The translations under genes were made by a program, and so were the position numbers. 64,000 bases of DNA from Eubacterium saphenum ATCC 49989 (GTDB lineage: Bacteria; Bacillota; Clostridia; Peptostreptococcales; Anaerovoracaceae), in NCBI GenBank assembly GCA_000161975.1, contig GG688422.1:248001-312000 (forward strand), written 5' to 3'. The notes under the pieces were generated by a model that was not told the DNA's origin, searched no databases, and saw nothing but the letters and a program-made list of their open reading frames with translations. How positions within the stretch are numbered: position 1 is the stretch's first letter; each line of letters starts with the position of its first letter. This document shows positions 53,478 to 62,439 of the stretch, in pieces.

Positions 53478-54011
53478 CTAAACAAAAATTAATTCACAGG
53501 AGCCGCTGCAGGCGACTGCCAAGCAAATACCCTCGCCGGCTTCAAGCAGCTTAGCACCCTCTATTCCCACTTTATGTCCTGCAAAAATTCCAATTCCATA
53601 TCTTTTGTGCGCCGCTTCATAACGCACCCAATATTCGAAAAATCGCTTTATGCCGTTTTTTGAAACATCCATAGCCTCTTCCTCGTTGAAAAACTTTTCC
53701 GCAATGCCCATATACTTAATATTTCTTATAACTTCAATATCCACGCCTATCTCTTCTTTACCAATAGCTACTACAAGATAGTCCTTGCTGTGACTTACTG
53801 ATATGAATAATTCTTGAGACTTTCGAAGTTCGCTTACGGGCTTATCACCGGCTTTAACTTTAAGCGCAGGCGCTCCGCTGTCTTTATAAGAGAATTCGTA
53901 TTCAGCTTCAATATCATTTTCCCTGCGATATATATCGATGCACTGCAGCGCAAACTCCTTACTGCTTTCATATTTCTTTTTGCCACCTTCAGAAACATAT
54001 ATCGTATTCAT
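53478..54011 (-). CDS. 4'-phosphopantetheinyl transferase (Sfp-like)
   Basis: This 177-residue enzyme transfers phosphopantetheine from CoA to a carrier-protein serine. The three family motifs are present: SHSKDYLVVAI, GVDIEVIR (metal-binding Asp/Glu) and FFEYWVRYEAAHKRYGIG (the W-x-x-x-E-A-x-x-K pattern, with Arg in place of one lysine). Its size is between AcpS (120) and Sfp (220), like the small Sfp types. The ATG at 54011 is chosen because GGTGGAAG stands just upstream; an in-frame ATG at 54056 has no RBS. No carrier-protein gene adjoins; the adenylation enzyme at the left edge is a possible client. Confidence 0.87.
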   Translation of the reverse strand: MNTIYVSEGGKKKYESSKEFALQCIDIYRRENDIEAEYEFSYKDSGAPALKVKAGDKPVSELRKSQELFISVSHSKDYLVVAIGKEEIGVDIEVIRNIKYMGIAEKFFNEEEAMDVSKNGIKRFFEYWVRYEAAHKRYGIGIFAGHKVGIEGAKLLEAGEGICLAVACSGSCELIFV

Positions 54012-54195
54012 ACTTCCACCAACATAACTGCTCTTAAACTTGCTATTATTCTGCATTTCTTTTAACTACAGTATTACTACCAAATAAAATTTAACCCTTA
54101 ATTTCATTAACACTTCTATCTTGAATTTATACTTATCTTAATTTACGGTATTTACATTTCACACCTGCGATTTATAAAAAATTTTTCTCTTCTTC

Positions 54196-54225
54196 ATAAT
54201 ACTAAAGTACCTGATACCATGTCAC
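54196..54225 (-). promoter_or_regulatory. Possible promoter of the phosphopantetheinyl transferase gene
   Basis: On the minus strand GTGACA (54220-54225), 18 bp, TATTAT (54196-54201). The leader would be about 180 nt and very AT-rich. Confidence 0.4.
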
Positions 54226-54252
54226 GGGGAAAAAATATTAGGCTTTCAGCCA

Positions 54253-57200
54253 TCACTTTATCTCACAAAACATTTTAGCATTTGTAAAATAAATATAAGC
54301 AAACACAGGAATGTCGTAGCCCAGCTCACAAGCCCTCTTATAAAGCTTTAGCTGCGGGCCATAGTATTCAATAAGCTTTTTTATACACCTCATCCCAAAT
54401 GCCATTTTATCTTCGTGCGTTTCGGAAATTCGATGAGTGTTTTTTTCTTGACCCGAGGCGCAGGAGCCGCAACCATTATCTATACTGAAGTCCTCGGTAG
54501 AAGATTCTAAATTTTTATCCGTTGCTTCGCTATTTTCGCCATTATTATAAGATCCATAAATATTGTTGGTCTTGTAGTCAATAACGATAATTTCATCATC
54601 GCTCTCTATAAAACAGTCTATGACGCCTTCAATTATCCGCCCCTTCAATTTATCATCTCGCATCATGAATGGCTTTTCCTTTTCTATGGATTTCGCCTTT
54701 CTTATAATATTTTGCATGAATTCATCTTTAAAAAAAGTCACCACCTCATGGATCTTTTTGTTTTCAATATACCTCTGCTCATCATCGCTTAAAGAAAATT
54801 CATTCTTAATGCAGCCCAGCTCATTTAGAACCATAGCCGTCATCTCATCTTCTCCCGCACATGCCATCTTTTCAAACGAAAGCCTTTCAAATAGCTTATG
54901 CACCGCTGTACCTATGCTTGCAGGATCCGGTTCGTCATTTTGGCTTTTATCAACATACATGTCCCTAAAGTTTTCACCGTTTATGCGCAGAGAGTCATTT
55001 TCATTCTTTTCATTCCCAGCGAAATATGAAAACCCGTCTTTTTTATCAAAAAATAAGGTGTTGCTGTTTTGAACATTATTATTTTCATCAATACCTGCTT
55101 TTACATTAGTGCTGCTATTCATAAAAGCTTCTCTATCGGTAATTTTCAAAAACTCCGTAACGCTTACAAACTCTTTAGTAGAACTCAAACCGCCCGAGGA
55201 TTTTAACTCGTTTTTCACTTCAGGAATCTCAGCTAAATAAAGCTTCTTCCCCTCAACTTCTTGCCCCTTAGCCCTCACATATTTTGAATTAATTATGCGA
55301 TTTAAAAGACCGGCTGCATCGAATTCTTCATACTCAAACCACTTTTCTTTATTAATCTCTTCATTGCACACCAGGGTGTCGTTGATGACATCGTAAAAAC
55401 TGCTATAGGTAATAATGCTTCCCTTCTTACCGTCCGTTACGGCAGAAAACACGAGAAAGTCTTTAGCTCTGGTGCAAGCTACATAAAATATCCTCATGGC
55501 TTCATCGTATTCAGCGTCTTTTTCTGCGTATTTATGAAGAATCTCTCTATGCGGAATCCCAACAAGTCCGTCGGCGCCCATATATCTCATGAACATGCCG
55601 TGATTTTTGTCGAATTCTATGTATGAGGCTGACTTGGTCTTTACGAAATTGCTGCCACACCCTGCTACAACTACCATCGGAAATTCAAGCCCCTTACTCC
55701 TATGAATCGTCATGATGCTCACAGCATTCGTATTTTCGCCTTCCCGCTCTTCCTGCTCTATCGCAAGTTCATTTTTATATAAATCCTCTATATACAAAAG
55801 CAGATCTGAAAGCGTGGCTATACCCCTCTCCCTTTCAAATTCATGTGCAAAATCTATGTATCTTTCGATGTTACCACAGGGATTACGGCTCTGTTTCAAG
55901 GCCTCAGCAAACTCATAAATACCGGTTTCCGTACATACTCGTTTAATGAACACATGAAGAGAAAGTGCATACCCGTAACTTCGAAACCTTAAAATATCGT
56001 TCACAAAATCCCGAGCCTTTACAAAAAGCTCACAGTCCTCATTCTTTAACGCATCGCCATTCCCATTTGTTTCACCATTTTCACCTGCATCATCGTCTCT
56101 ACACAGATTCTTAGAAAACGCCAAAAAACACGCATAAAACGGCTGCGCTTTATATCCGTTTTCATCCCCCCATATCCTAATCTCTGCAATATCCTGAGGC
56201 GTAAACCCATAAACCGGCGATAGAAGAACCGTCACGAGCGATAAATCATCGTAAAAATTAGCTGTAAGTTTTAATATACAATGCAGTAAATTAACTTCCT
56301 TAAAGTCTAAAATATCTCCGCTAGCCTGCATATTTGTCGGGATACCGAGCAATTCAAGGGCAAGCTTTATCTTTTTACCTCTTCCCTTTATGCTCCTAAA
56401 AAGCACGGCAATATCTGAAAACTTAAGCTTTTTTTGCACCCCTTCCTTAGCATCAAAATATTCTCTACCTATCGCAGCTTTAATTTCACTACCTATAAGA
56501 AGTCCTTCATAAAAATCCCTTCCCAAGGTGTCTATCAGCTTTAAATATTTTTTATATTCTTCTTTAGATTTAAGCTCATCGTCGTTTGTAATTTCCTTAT
56601 TAAATTCAGCCTCACAGACCTTCACTTCGCCTATAAAATCATTATCCTTTCTGCCTGCTACGAGCTTATGCCTTTCATCATACTTTGGAATAACATCCTT
56701 AAACAATGCGTTAACCGCATCTATAACGGCCTGCTTGCTCCTATAGTTTTCTTTAAGATCTACAATGCTTCCTGAAGACGATGTACCTAAATACGCCTCG
56801 TATCTTCCCTCAAACAATGAAGGCTCAGCAAACCTGAACCTATATATGCTCTGCTTTACATCACCTACGAGGAAAAGATTGTCCTTTGCAAATTTATGTA
56901 ATATCTCTTCCTGCATTTCGTTGCTGTCCTGATATTCATCCACAAAGATATGCTTTATCCTGTCTCTATATATCGCCGCTACATCATCCATGCAAAGAAC
57001 CTTGAGCGCAAGATGCTCAAGGTCTGAAAAGCTGTAAGCATTGCGCTTTTGCTTTAATTTAAAGCCGATCCTATCCACAGCTTTAATAATCTTTGAAAAC
57101 ATGGTAAGGTGCGCCTCGGTTTCCTTCATAAGCTCAGGCTCTTTCTCAAGAGGCACGGTTAAGATGCTTCCAAGCAAATCATCTTTGATAATAGACTTAA

Positions 57201-58122
57201 TTTTTTTTACTAGTTTCTGACATTCCTCCTTTACCTCTTCGTATGAATTCTTTTCCTCCTTGCTTGCCACCATTTTAGGGAAGTCATCTAAAACCGTCTT
57301 CGCATATTGCCTTATATCATCGATATCTGCAGTCATAAAATCGATATCGGGTTCATTTAAATGTGGAAGTTTCCCATAAAGCTTTTCCTCAAAGCCGGTG
57401 CAATCCGCATCATGCAACTTTCCTAAAAGCGAATCAAAATATTTTTTTGCATCTGAAAACGTATTTTTTATAAGCTCTCTGAATTCACGGAGCGATGAAA
57501 ATTTATGAAAATCAAGAGTGGCCCTTTTAAATACCTCTACTTCTCTAGCAAGTATAGCATCATAGTATGGCAGAGCTCGAAGCTTAGTATAAACTTCTAT
57601 TATATTTTTCTTGATGTCATCATCGGATTTGTCATTAGAATACGCATCTAGGAAGGCAAGAAAGCTCTCATCCTTTGCCTCAAAAAACTCTGTAAATACC
57701 GCATCCAACGTCTCTCTTGTGATGAGCGCATCGCTTTGCTGCGAAAGTATCCCGAAATTCTTAGAAATTCCTGCTCTGTAGTTAAATTCACGTAGAAGAT
57801 CTATCGCAAACGAATGAAATGTTCCTATTGAGGCTGTCTCGATATTTTTCCTTTGAACGAGCAAAAACTCCCTTTTTTCATCATCTTGGACGATCTCTAT
57901 CTCCTGTGTGAGCGCCTTTGCAAGCCTTTCTTTAAGCTCTGCCGCCGCTGCATTTGTAAAGGTTGCAACGAGCACCTCATCCAAAGAGGCGCCGTCATCC
58001 GTTACAAGGCTTTTGAGTCTTTGTATGAGCACTGCCGTCTTTCCTGAACCCGCAGCCGCAGATACGATTATATCGCTTCCCCTGCCCTCTATTGCCTTTA
58101 ACTGATTATCGGACCATTTCAC
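54253..58122 (-). CDS. addA: ATP-dependent helicase/nuclease subunit A
   Basis: This 1289-residue AddA is the UvrD-like helicase plus RecB-type nuclease of the AddAB double-strand-break repair complex. Walker A is SAAAGSGKTAVLIQR (residues 21-35), motif II is VDEYQDSN (near 395), GDVKQSIYRFRFAEP follows, and motif V/VI are SIMTIHRSKGLEFPMVVVAG and RIFYVACTRAKDF. The C-terminal nuclease motif is IIVIDYKTN (near 1183). The protein is somewhat longer than the usual 1200-1250, with Gly/Ser/Asn-rich inserts (for example after KTNNIYGSYNNGENSE). The partner addB, normally next to it, is not in the window. Confidence 0.94.
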   Translation of the reverse strand: MKWSDNQLKAIEGRGSDIIVSAAAGSGKTAVLIQRLKSLVTDDGASLDEVLVATFTNAAAAELKERLAKALTQEIEIVQDDEKREFLLVQRKNIETASIGTFHSFAIDLLREFNYRAGISKNFGILSQQSDALITRETLDAVFTEFFEAKDESFLAFLDAYSNDKSDDDIKKNIIEVYTKLRALPYYDAILAREVEVFKRATLDFHKFSSLREFRELIKNTFSDAKKYFDSLLGKLHDADCTGFEEKLYGKLPHLNEPDIDFMTADIDDIRQYAKTVLDDFPKMVASKEEKNSYEEVKEECQKLVKKIKSIIKDDLLGSILTVPLEKEPELMKETEAHLTMFSKIIKAVDRIGFKLKQKRNAYSFSDLEHLALKVLCMDDVAAIYRDRIKHIFVDEYQDSNEMQEEILHKFAKDNLFLVGDVKQSIYRFRFAEPSLFEGRYEAYLGTSSSGSIVDLKENYRSKQAVIDAVNALFKDVIPKYDERHKLVAGRKDNDFIGEVKVCEAEFNKEITNDDELKSKEEYKKYLKLIDTLGRDFYEGLLIGSEIKAAIGREYFDAKEGVQKKLKFSDIAVLFRSIKGRGKKIKLALELLGIPTNMQASGDILDFKEVNLLHCILKLTANFYDDLSLVTVLLSPVYGFTPQDIAEIRIWGDENGYKAQPFYACFLAFSKNLCRDDDAGENGETNGNGDALKNEDCELFVKARDFVNDILRFRSYGYALSLHVFIKRVCTETGIYEFAEALKQSRNPCGNIERYIDFAHEFERERGIATLSDLLLYIEDLYKNELAIEQEEREGENTNAVSIMTIHRSKGLEFPMVVVAGCGSNFVKTKSASYIEFDKNHGMFMRYMGADGLVGIPHREILHKYAEKDAEYDEAMRIFYVACTRAKDFLVFSAVTDGKKGSIITYSSFYDVINDTLVCNEEINKEKWFEYEEFDAAGLLNRIINSKYVRAKGQEVEGKKLYLAEIPEVKNELKSSGGLSSTKEFVSVTEFLKITDREAFMNSSTNVKAGIDENNNVQNSNTLFFDKKDGFSYFAGNEKNENDSLRINGENFRDMYVDKSQNDEPDPASIGTAVHKLFERLSFEKMACAGEDEMTAMVLNELGCIKNEFSLSDDEQRYIENKKIHEVVTFFKDEFMQNIIRKAKSIEKEKPFMMRDDKLKGRIIEGVIDCFIESDDEIIVIDYKTNNIYGSYNNGENSEATDKNLESSTEDFSIDNGCGSCASGQEKNTHRISETHEDKMAFGMRCIKKLIEYYGPQLKLYKRACELGYDIPVFAYIYFTNAKMFCEIK

Positions 58123-58147
58123 CTTATACTTCCCTTAAACCTTTCAA

Positions 58148-58245
58148 GCATAACAAATCGCTCAAGCGGCTATTAACCGAAGCATCACGATTCTGCGCAA
58201 AATTTAACATAACAAAAATCGCTTCGGCAGCTACTAACTGTAAGC
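58148..58245. repeat. Two imperfect approximately 36-bp direct repeats before addA
   Basis: 58149-58183 and 58208-58245 both read CATAACAAA..., ATCGCT, GGC, CTA-TTAAC or CTACTAAC, AAGC, about 59 bp apart. Each contains a small CG-rich dyad. They fill most of the gap between the GTPase and addA genes. Confidence 0.55.
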
Positions 58246-59585
58246 TATCTTGTAATAATTTCCTGAATGAGACGTAGCTTATCCCTGATTATATGTATAT
58301 TTCTAAGCCTCTTAGCCACAACCACGGCATCGTCCTGCCTATACGCTATCAGAATTTTAAGTGTCTGTTCAAGATCCTTAAATATTGCATTTACAGACTT
58401 TTTATATGCATCTATCTCTAGCTCTGTAGCCTTTTGATCACCGTCCACCACGTTTTCATTACCCGTTTCGTAGTTATATTTAATGGTGAAGCACTGTTCT
58501 ATGCCATCTACCATAGCCTTTCGTATTTTATTCACCTTTCCCGCAAGCTCAGCCTTGGTATGCTCTTCCTTTATGAATTTTTCACTGTCCGATCTTTCAA
58601 ACTTAAGAATGTTCTCTAAAATTTCATAACGCTGATTGAAAGGATCGTTTGCCATGCCTGTGGTTTTCCAATACAGTTTGCTCGAGGTAAGGCCGTGTTC
58701 TATTATGTCGTTAAGCCTCTTTTTCGTGGAGATTTCTATGATTTCATCTCGCTTCTTGGTGCAGTCTTCTAAAATAAAGTCTTCTAAAGCTTCAACGCCC
58801 TCTGCCGTCTTTGCGCTCACAGGGAAAATATTTATGCTCTCCTCTGTTGTCTCGAGTATACCGGCGAGCAACTTCCTGCAATAATTGATATAACTTTCAA
58901 GATCCTGCTTCGTTATAACATCGATCTTATTTACGACAAAATAAAATCTTCCCGCAAATTCCCTGACGCTTTTTAAAAACGTTATCTCTATTTCATTTAT
59001 GGGGCTATCTACAGAAAGCGCAAAAATCACGCCGTCGCTCTCCTTTATGAAGTCGTACGCACTCTTGGAGTTATGCTTATGAATGGATCCCACACCCGGA
59101 GTATCCACAACTACTATTCCCTTATCCAAAAGCTTTCCGGATGTCTTTATCTCTACAGATTCAACCCCAAGCAGGTTGTCAGGGTTTTCCTGCTCGCTGA
59201 TAAAGCCGCTGAGCTCAGTAATCGGTACAGTTTTGCTGGTAGTATCTTCATAGTGTACATATGCAATGTCTTCTTTATCTGCCTTTGTGATCCTTGTAAC
59301 TACTGATGTAATCGGTATGATTCCTACAGGAAGCAATTCCTTTCCAAGCATCGTATTGATAAGGGATGACTTCCCCCTTTTAAACTGCCCCATGATAGAC
59401 AGTATCATCTGCCCTGACATTAGCGACCTCGTGAGCTTGTTTGCCATTATCACTTCTCGCTGACATATCTTTGAAAAATCGAGGAGTCCTTCCGTCATCC
59501 TCACTAAATCAAGTATCCTATACCCTTCAAATTCATTCTTTATAGTTTGAGCATCATTATGCTCTATGCATGCCTTACCTTCCAT
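58245..59585 (-). CDS. Dynamin-family GTPase
   Basis: This 446-residue protein has an N-terminal dynamin-type GTPase domain. G1 is GQFKRGKSSLINTMLG (near residue 66), G2 is the threonine region IPITSVVTRI, G3 is DTPGVGS and G4 is NKID. The C-terminal 200 residues are helical and rather short compared with bacterial dynamins of 600-700 residues; no membrane-insertion segment is evident. The role is unknown: membrane remodelling or stress protection are family possibilities. ATG 59585 is chosen, with AAGGAG 6 bases upstream, over an in-frame TTG two codons earlier. Confidence 0.85.
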   Translation of the reverse strand: MEGKACIEHNDAQTIKNEFEGYRILDLVRMTEGLLDFSKICQREVIMANKLTRSLMSGQMILSIMGQFKRGKSSLINTMLGKELLPVGIIPITSVVTRITKADKEDIAYVHYEDTTSKTVPITELSGFISEQENPDNLLGVESVEIKTSGKLLDKGIVVVDTPGVGSIHKHNSKSAYDFIKESDGVIFALSVDSPINEIEITFLKSVREFAGRFYFVVNKIDVITKQDLESYINYCRKLLAGILETTEESINIFPVSAKTAEGVEALEDFILEDCTKKRDEIIEISTKKRLNDIIEHGLTSSKLYWKTTGMANDPFNQRYEILENILKFERSDSEKFIKEEHTKAELAGKVNKIRKAMVDGIEQCFTIKYNYETGNENVVDGDQKATELEIDAYKKSVNAIFKDLEQTLKILIAYRQDDAVVVAKRLRNIHIIRDKLRLIQEIITR

Positions 59586-59615
59586 TAACAACTCCTTAAA
59601 CCTTATCAGCTATTG

Positions 59616-60884
59616 CTACTCCTCTATCCTCTCTATATCTGCCCCAAGTGCTCTTAATTTATTCATAAAACTGTCATATCCTCTATCTATGTGATATATG
59701 TCATACACGGACGTTTCCCCCGTTGCAACCAATCCGAGCAATATCATCGCAGCGCCGGCTCTAAGATCGGTAGCGCGAATGCTGCTCCCCTTAAGCCTAT
59801 ATGTACCGTCAATCTTTGCTTCCTTGCCGTTTGTAATTATGCTTGCTCCAAGTTTGCTGAATTCATCTGCGTGCATGAATCTATTTTCAAACACCGTCTC
59901 TATTACAGTACTGACTCCTTCTACCGTTGCAAGATATGCCATGAACGGTGATTGTAGATCCGTAGGAAACCCGGGATACGGTAATGTCTTTATGTCGGTA
60001 GGTTTGAGTTTTTTGTCTACCGCATTTACATATATTCCTTCTTCAGTAATCTTAACTTCTACACCTGTTTCTATAAGCTTTGCTATTAGAGGCCTCAGAT
60101 GATCCACCACCATGTTTTCAACCAGCACTTCGCCTCTCGTGATGGCGGCGGCGATCATGTACGTACCCGCTTCAATCCTATCCGGTATCACTCTATGCCT
60201 CGCTCCCGCAAGTTCCTTCTGTCCTATTATTTTAATGGTATCGGTACCTGCACCCTTAATCTTTGCACCCATTTTAGATAAAAAATTCGCAAGATCCACT
60301 ATTTCAGGTTCTTGCGCAGAATTGTATATGACGGTGGTGCCCTCAGCAAGAGTGGCTGCCATAATTATTGTCTCTGTGGCTCCAACGCTTGGGAAATCAA
60401 GGTAGATATCGCTGCCTACGAGCCTATCGGCCTGAGCTACCATACAACCTCGTATCTCATCTATCCTGACATCTGCTCCCAGCGCTTCCAATCCCTTCGC
60501 ATGCAAACCTATAGGTCTCTTGCCTATAGCACATCCTCCGGGAAGCGGTACTATGCCTTTGCCGAACCTTCCAAGTAACGCACCTATGACAAGGATTGAA
60601 GCCCTCATCTGCTCTGCCAAATTTTTAGGGACACTTAGATTCTCTATATTTTCGCAGCAAATTTCAGCTTTTTTTTCATCTCCTGAAAATTCTGCCCTGC
60701 CGCCCAGGCTATTTATAATTTCGTTCATGATCTTTACGTCTGCAAGATCCGGCACATCATCCAGCACACAAGGTTCCTTCGTCAGAATGGTAGCGGCTAT
60801 AATGGGAAGCACCGCATTTTTTGCGCCTATCACCCTCACATTGCCCTTTAACGGGCCGTTTGGTCTTACAATATATCTTGACAT
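59616..60884 (-). CDS. murA: UDP-N-acetylglucosamine 1-carboxyvinyltransferase
   Basis: This 422-residue MurA transfers enolpyruvate from PEP to UDP-GlcNAc, the first committed step of peptidoglycan synthesis. LKGNVRVIGAKNAVLPIIAA near the start holds the catalytic Lys-Asn. The PEP-binding, fosfomycin-target cysteine is in LPGGCAIGKRPIGLH (near residue 117). LRAGAAMILLGL lies near the end. ATG 60884 with AGGAG 5 bases upstream is preferred to the in-frame GTG at 60890. It is 36 bp after the small membrane-protein gene and probably shares its promoter. Confidence 0.96.
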   Translation of the reverse strand: MSRYIVRPNGPLKGNVRVIGAKNAVLPIIAATILTKEPCVLDDVPDLADVKIMNEIINSLGGRAEFSGDEKKAEICCENIENLSVPKNLAEQMRASILVIGALLGRFGKGIVPLPGGCAIGKRPIGLHAKGLEALGADVRIDEIRGCMVAQADRLVGSDIYLDFPSVGATETIIMAATLAEGTTVIYNSAQEPEIVDLANFLSKMGAKIKGAGTDTIKIIGQKELAGARHRVIPDRIEAGTYMIAAAITRGEVLVENMVVDHLRPLIAKLIETGVEVKITEEGIYVNAVDKKLKPTDIKTLPYPGFPTDLQSPFMAYLATVEGVSTVIETVFENRFMHADEFSKLGASIITNGKEAKIDGTYRLKGSSIRATDLRAGAAMILLGLVATGETSVYDIYHIDRGYDSFMNKLRALGADIERIEE

Positions 60885-60920
60885 ATACACTCCTAAAATA
60901 TTTCCGGCTTCAATTCCGTG

Positions 60921-61328
60921 CTACTGCTTATCGCAGGTATTATCTTTACTTGCAGCAGTGAGCTCACTCGCATTTTTTATAGAATTTTTGTCAGGATATA
61001 GATTTTTTATAGAACTGAATGAATTTACAAGAACGCTTATCGCAGAAATAAGGCTTTGCTGACCCTTAAGTGCTGAAGCTACCTTGCTCATAGCTTCTAT
61101 GAAGTCGTTGCTTGCACTGTCGAGCTGCATCGACTTTTTAAGGGTGATAGTAGATATCTTCTCTATGTTTTCCATAGTTCTATTTGCACGCTTTGCAGCC
61201 TTTGCAATGTTTCTTGAAAATATGATCAAATATACTATTAGTATGAATATCAGTAGCGTAAGAGCTCCAAGTATCATGGAATTTATGTCGGGCTGAAAGC
61301 CGTCAAAATATCTAATAATATCGTCCAT
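60921..61328 (-). CDS. Single-pass membrane protein, DUF948-like, unknown function
   Basis: This 135-residue protein is not firmly recognised. One transmembrane helix (residues about 17-38) is followed by an amphipathic helix-rich cytoplasmic region (FSRNIAKAAKRANRTMENIEKIS), much like DUF948 general-stress proteins. It ends in a polar tail. It is the first gene of a unit with murA. Confidence 0.7.
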   Translation of the reverse strand: MDDIIRYFDGFQPDINSMILGALTLLIFILIVYLIIFSRNIAKAAKRANRTMENIEKISTITLKKSMQLDSASNDFIEAMSKVASALKGQQSLISAISVLVNSFSSIKNLYPDKNSIKNASELTAASKDNTCDKQ

Positions 61329-61404
61329 AGTTTATCTACTCCTAAATTTAAACCAAAATCTCTTTATATCCGGCCAACTTTTTGCCGTAAGAACTATCCT
61401 AAGT

Positions 61405-61433
61405 ATTGTACTATATCGCAAGGATTCTTTCAA
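61405..61433 (-). promoter_or_regulatory. Promoter of the small membrane protein-murA unit
   Basis: On the minus strand TTGAAA (61428-61433), 17 bp, TACAAT (61405-61410). It lies directly behind the stop codon of the KilA-N remnant. Confidence 0.75.
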
Positions 61434-61434
61434 A

Positions 61435-61556
61435 TCAACTCAATCCTTTTTTGTGGTGATAATGAAATGCATTACTACCTGCTTCAATTCTAAACCTATC
61501 GAATTCGATAGGTTTAAAATCCGGATTATGCATTTCCCATAAAGCTAAAAGCAATA
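61435..61556 (-). pseudogene. Remnant of a KilA-N domain gene
   Basis: Directly after the ricT stop, the minus strand can be read for about 40 codons without a start codon or RBS: LLALWEMHNPDFKPIEFD, then RFRIEAGSNAF, then an unrelated HYHHKKGLS and a stop. The first part matches the middle of KilA-N domains of phage-type DNA-binding proteins (family pattern L-W-E-x-x-x-N-P-x-F-x-x-x-E-F-D, then E-A-G-x-N-x-F). The rest of the domain is missing. A 26-bp perfect palindrome lies within (61491-61516). Confidence 0.6.
61491..61516. repeat. 26-bp perfect palindrome with outer inverted repeat
   Basis: Centred on CGAATTCG (61499-61508 region); each half reads TAAACCTATCGAA. Outside it GAAATGCAT (61464-61472) and ATGCATTTC (61529-61537) form a second inverted pair. 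No T-run follows, so it is not a standard terminator. Confidence 0.9.
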
Positions 61557-61567
61557 AACCATGACTA

Positions 61568-62410
61568 TTAATTGGATTTTGATTTCTGTATAGAAGTTAT
61601 ATCCTCTCTATCGTACACCTTAAGCTCAGGTTCAGTTTCTATACCTTGCTCGTTCTTTGAAACAATTAACGCAGCCTTTATCGTTCCCTGCAAGATATTT
61701 ACACTCCTTACCAACGCTTCCTTGCCGTGCACAACGACAATATCTCCATTGTTTGGAAGACCTTTTCTGAGTTCTGTATACATATCATCTTCGTATTTTA
61801 AGCAGCACATGAGCTTACCGCATAGTCCTGAGATTTTCGTTTGATTTAAAGAGATATTCTGCTTTGCCACCATCTTGATGCTTACCGTTTCAAAATTATC
61901 CTTCCACTTGCAGCAGCAAAGCTCCTTTCCACAATTTCCAATACCGCCTATGTGCTTTCCCTCTTCTCTGTCCCTAACCTGCCTAAGTTCTATGCGAAGC
62001 TTGAATTCGTGGGCAAGCTCCTTTACAAGCTGTCTAAAATCTACACGTTCAGGCGCAGTGTAATAAAAAACAAGTTTTTTATCCTTATACGTATATTTTA
62101 AATCAAGCAACTTCATGTTGAGCTTGTGCTCTTCAATTATCTCTTTGCATTTGGCAAACACTTCATCTCTATGATTTTTTGAATAATTATAAATATCTCT
62201 ATCCGAGCTGTTTGCAACACGCAGCACCTTTTTGAATCTGGCTTCATCTTCTTTTGAAAAATCAAGATCGGATGACGATACCACAACTTCGCCGCAATCA
62301 AGCCCGTCATTCGCCTCTACTACCACAAGGTCTCCTATGCTAAGCTCAAAACCATCCGAATTAAAATAACCCTTTTTATCCTTATCTACCTTAACTCCAA
62401 CCAGCCTCAT
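61568..62410 (-). CDS. ricT: RicT/YaaT-like PSP1-domain protein
   Basis: This 280-residue protein is homologous to B. subtilis RicT (YaaT), part of the RicAFT complex that binds Fe-S clusters and guides RNase Y processing. The cysteine-rich centre HIGGIGNCGKELCCCKW and KISGLCGKLMCCLKYE (near residues 155-205) is the cluster-binding part of the PSP1 domain. It lies after holB (29 bp) and tmk, the order known from B. subtilis. Confidence 0.92.
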   Translation of the reverse strand: MRLVGVKVDKDKKGYFNSDGFELSIGDLVVVEANDGLDCGEVVVSSSDLDFSKEDEARFKKVLRVANSSDRDIYNYSKNHRDEVFAKCKEIIEEHKLNMKLLDLKYTYKDKKLVFYYTAPERVDFRQLVKELAHEFKLRIELRQVRDREEGKHIGGIGNCGKELCCCKWKDNFETVSIKMVAKQNISLNQTKISGLCGKLMCCLKYEDDMYTELRKGLPNNGDIVVVHGKEALVRSVNILQGTIKAALIVSKNEQGIETEPELKVYDREDITSIQKSKSN

Positions 62411-62439
62411 ACTAAAACTCTACCTCCTATAAAATATAA

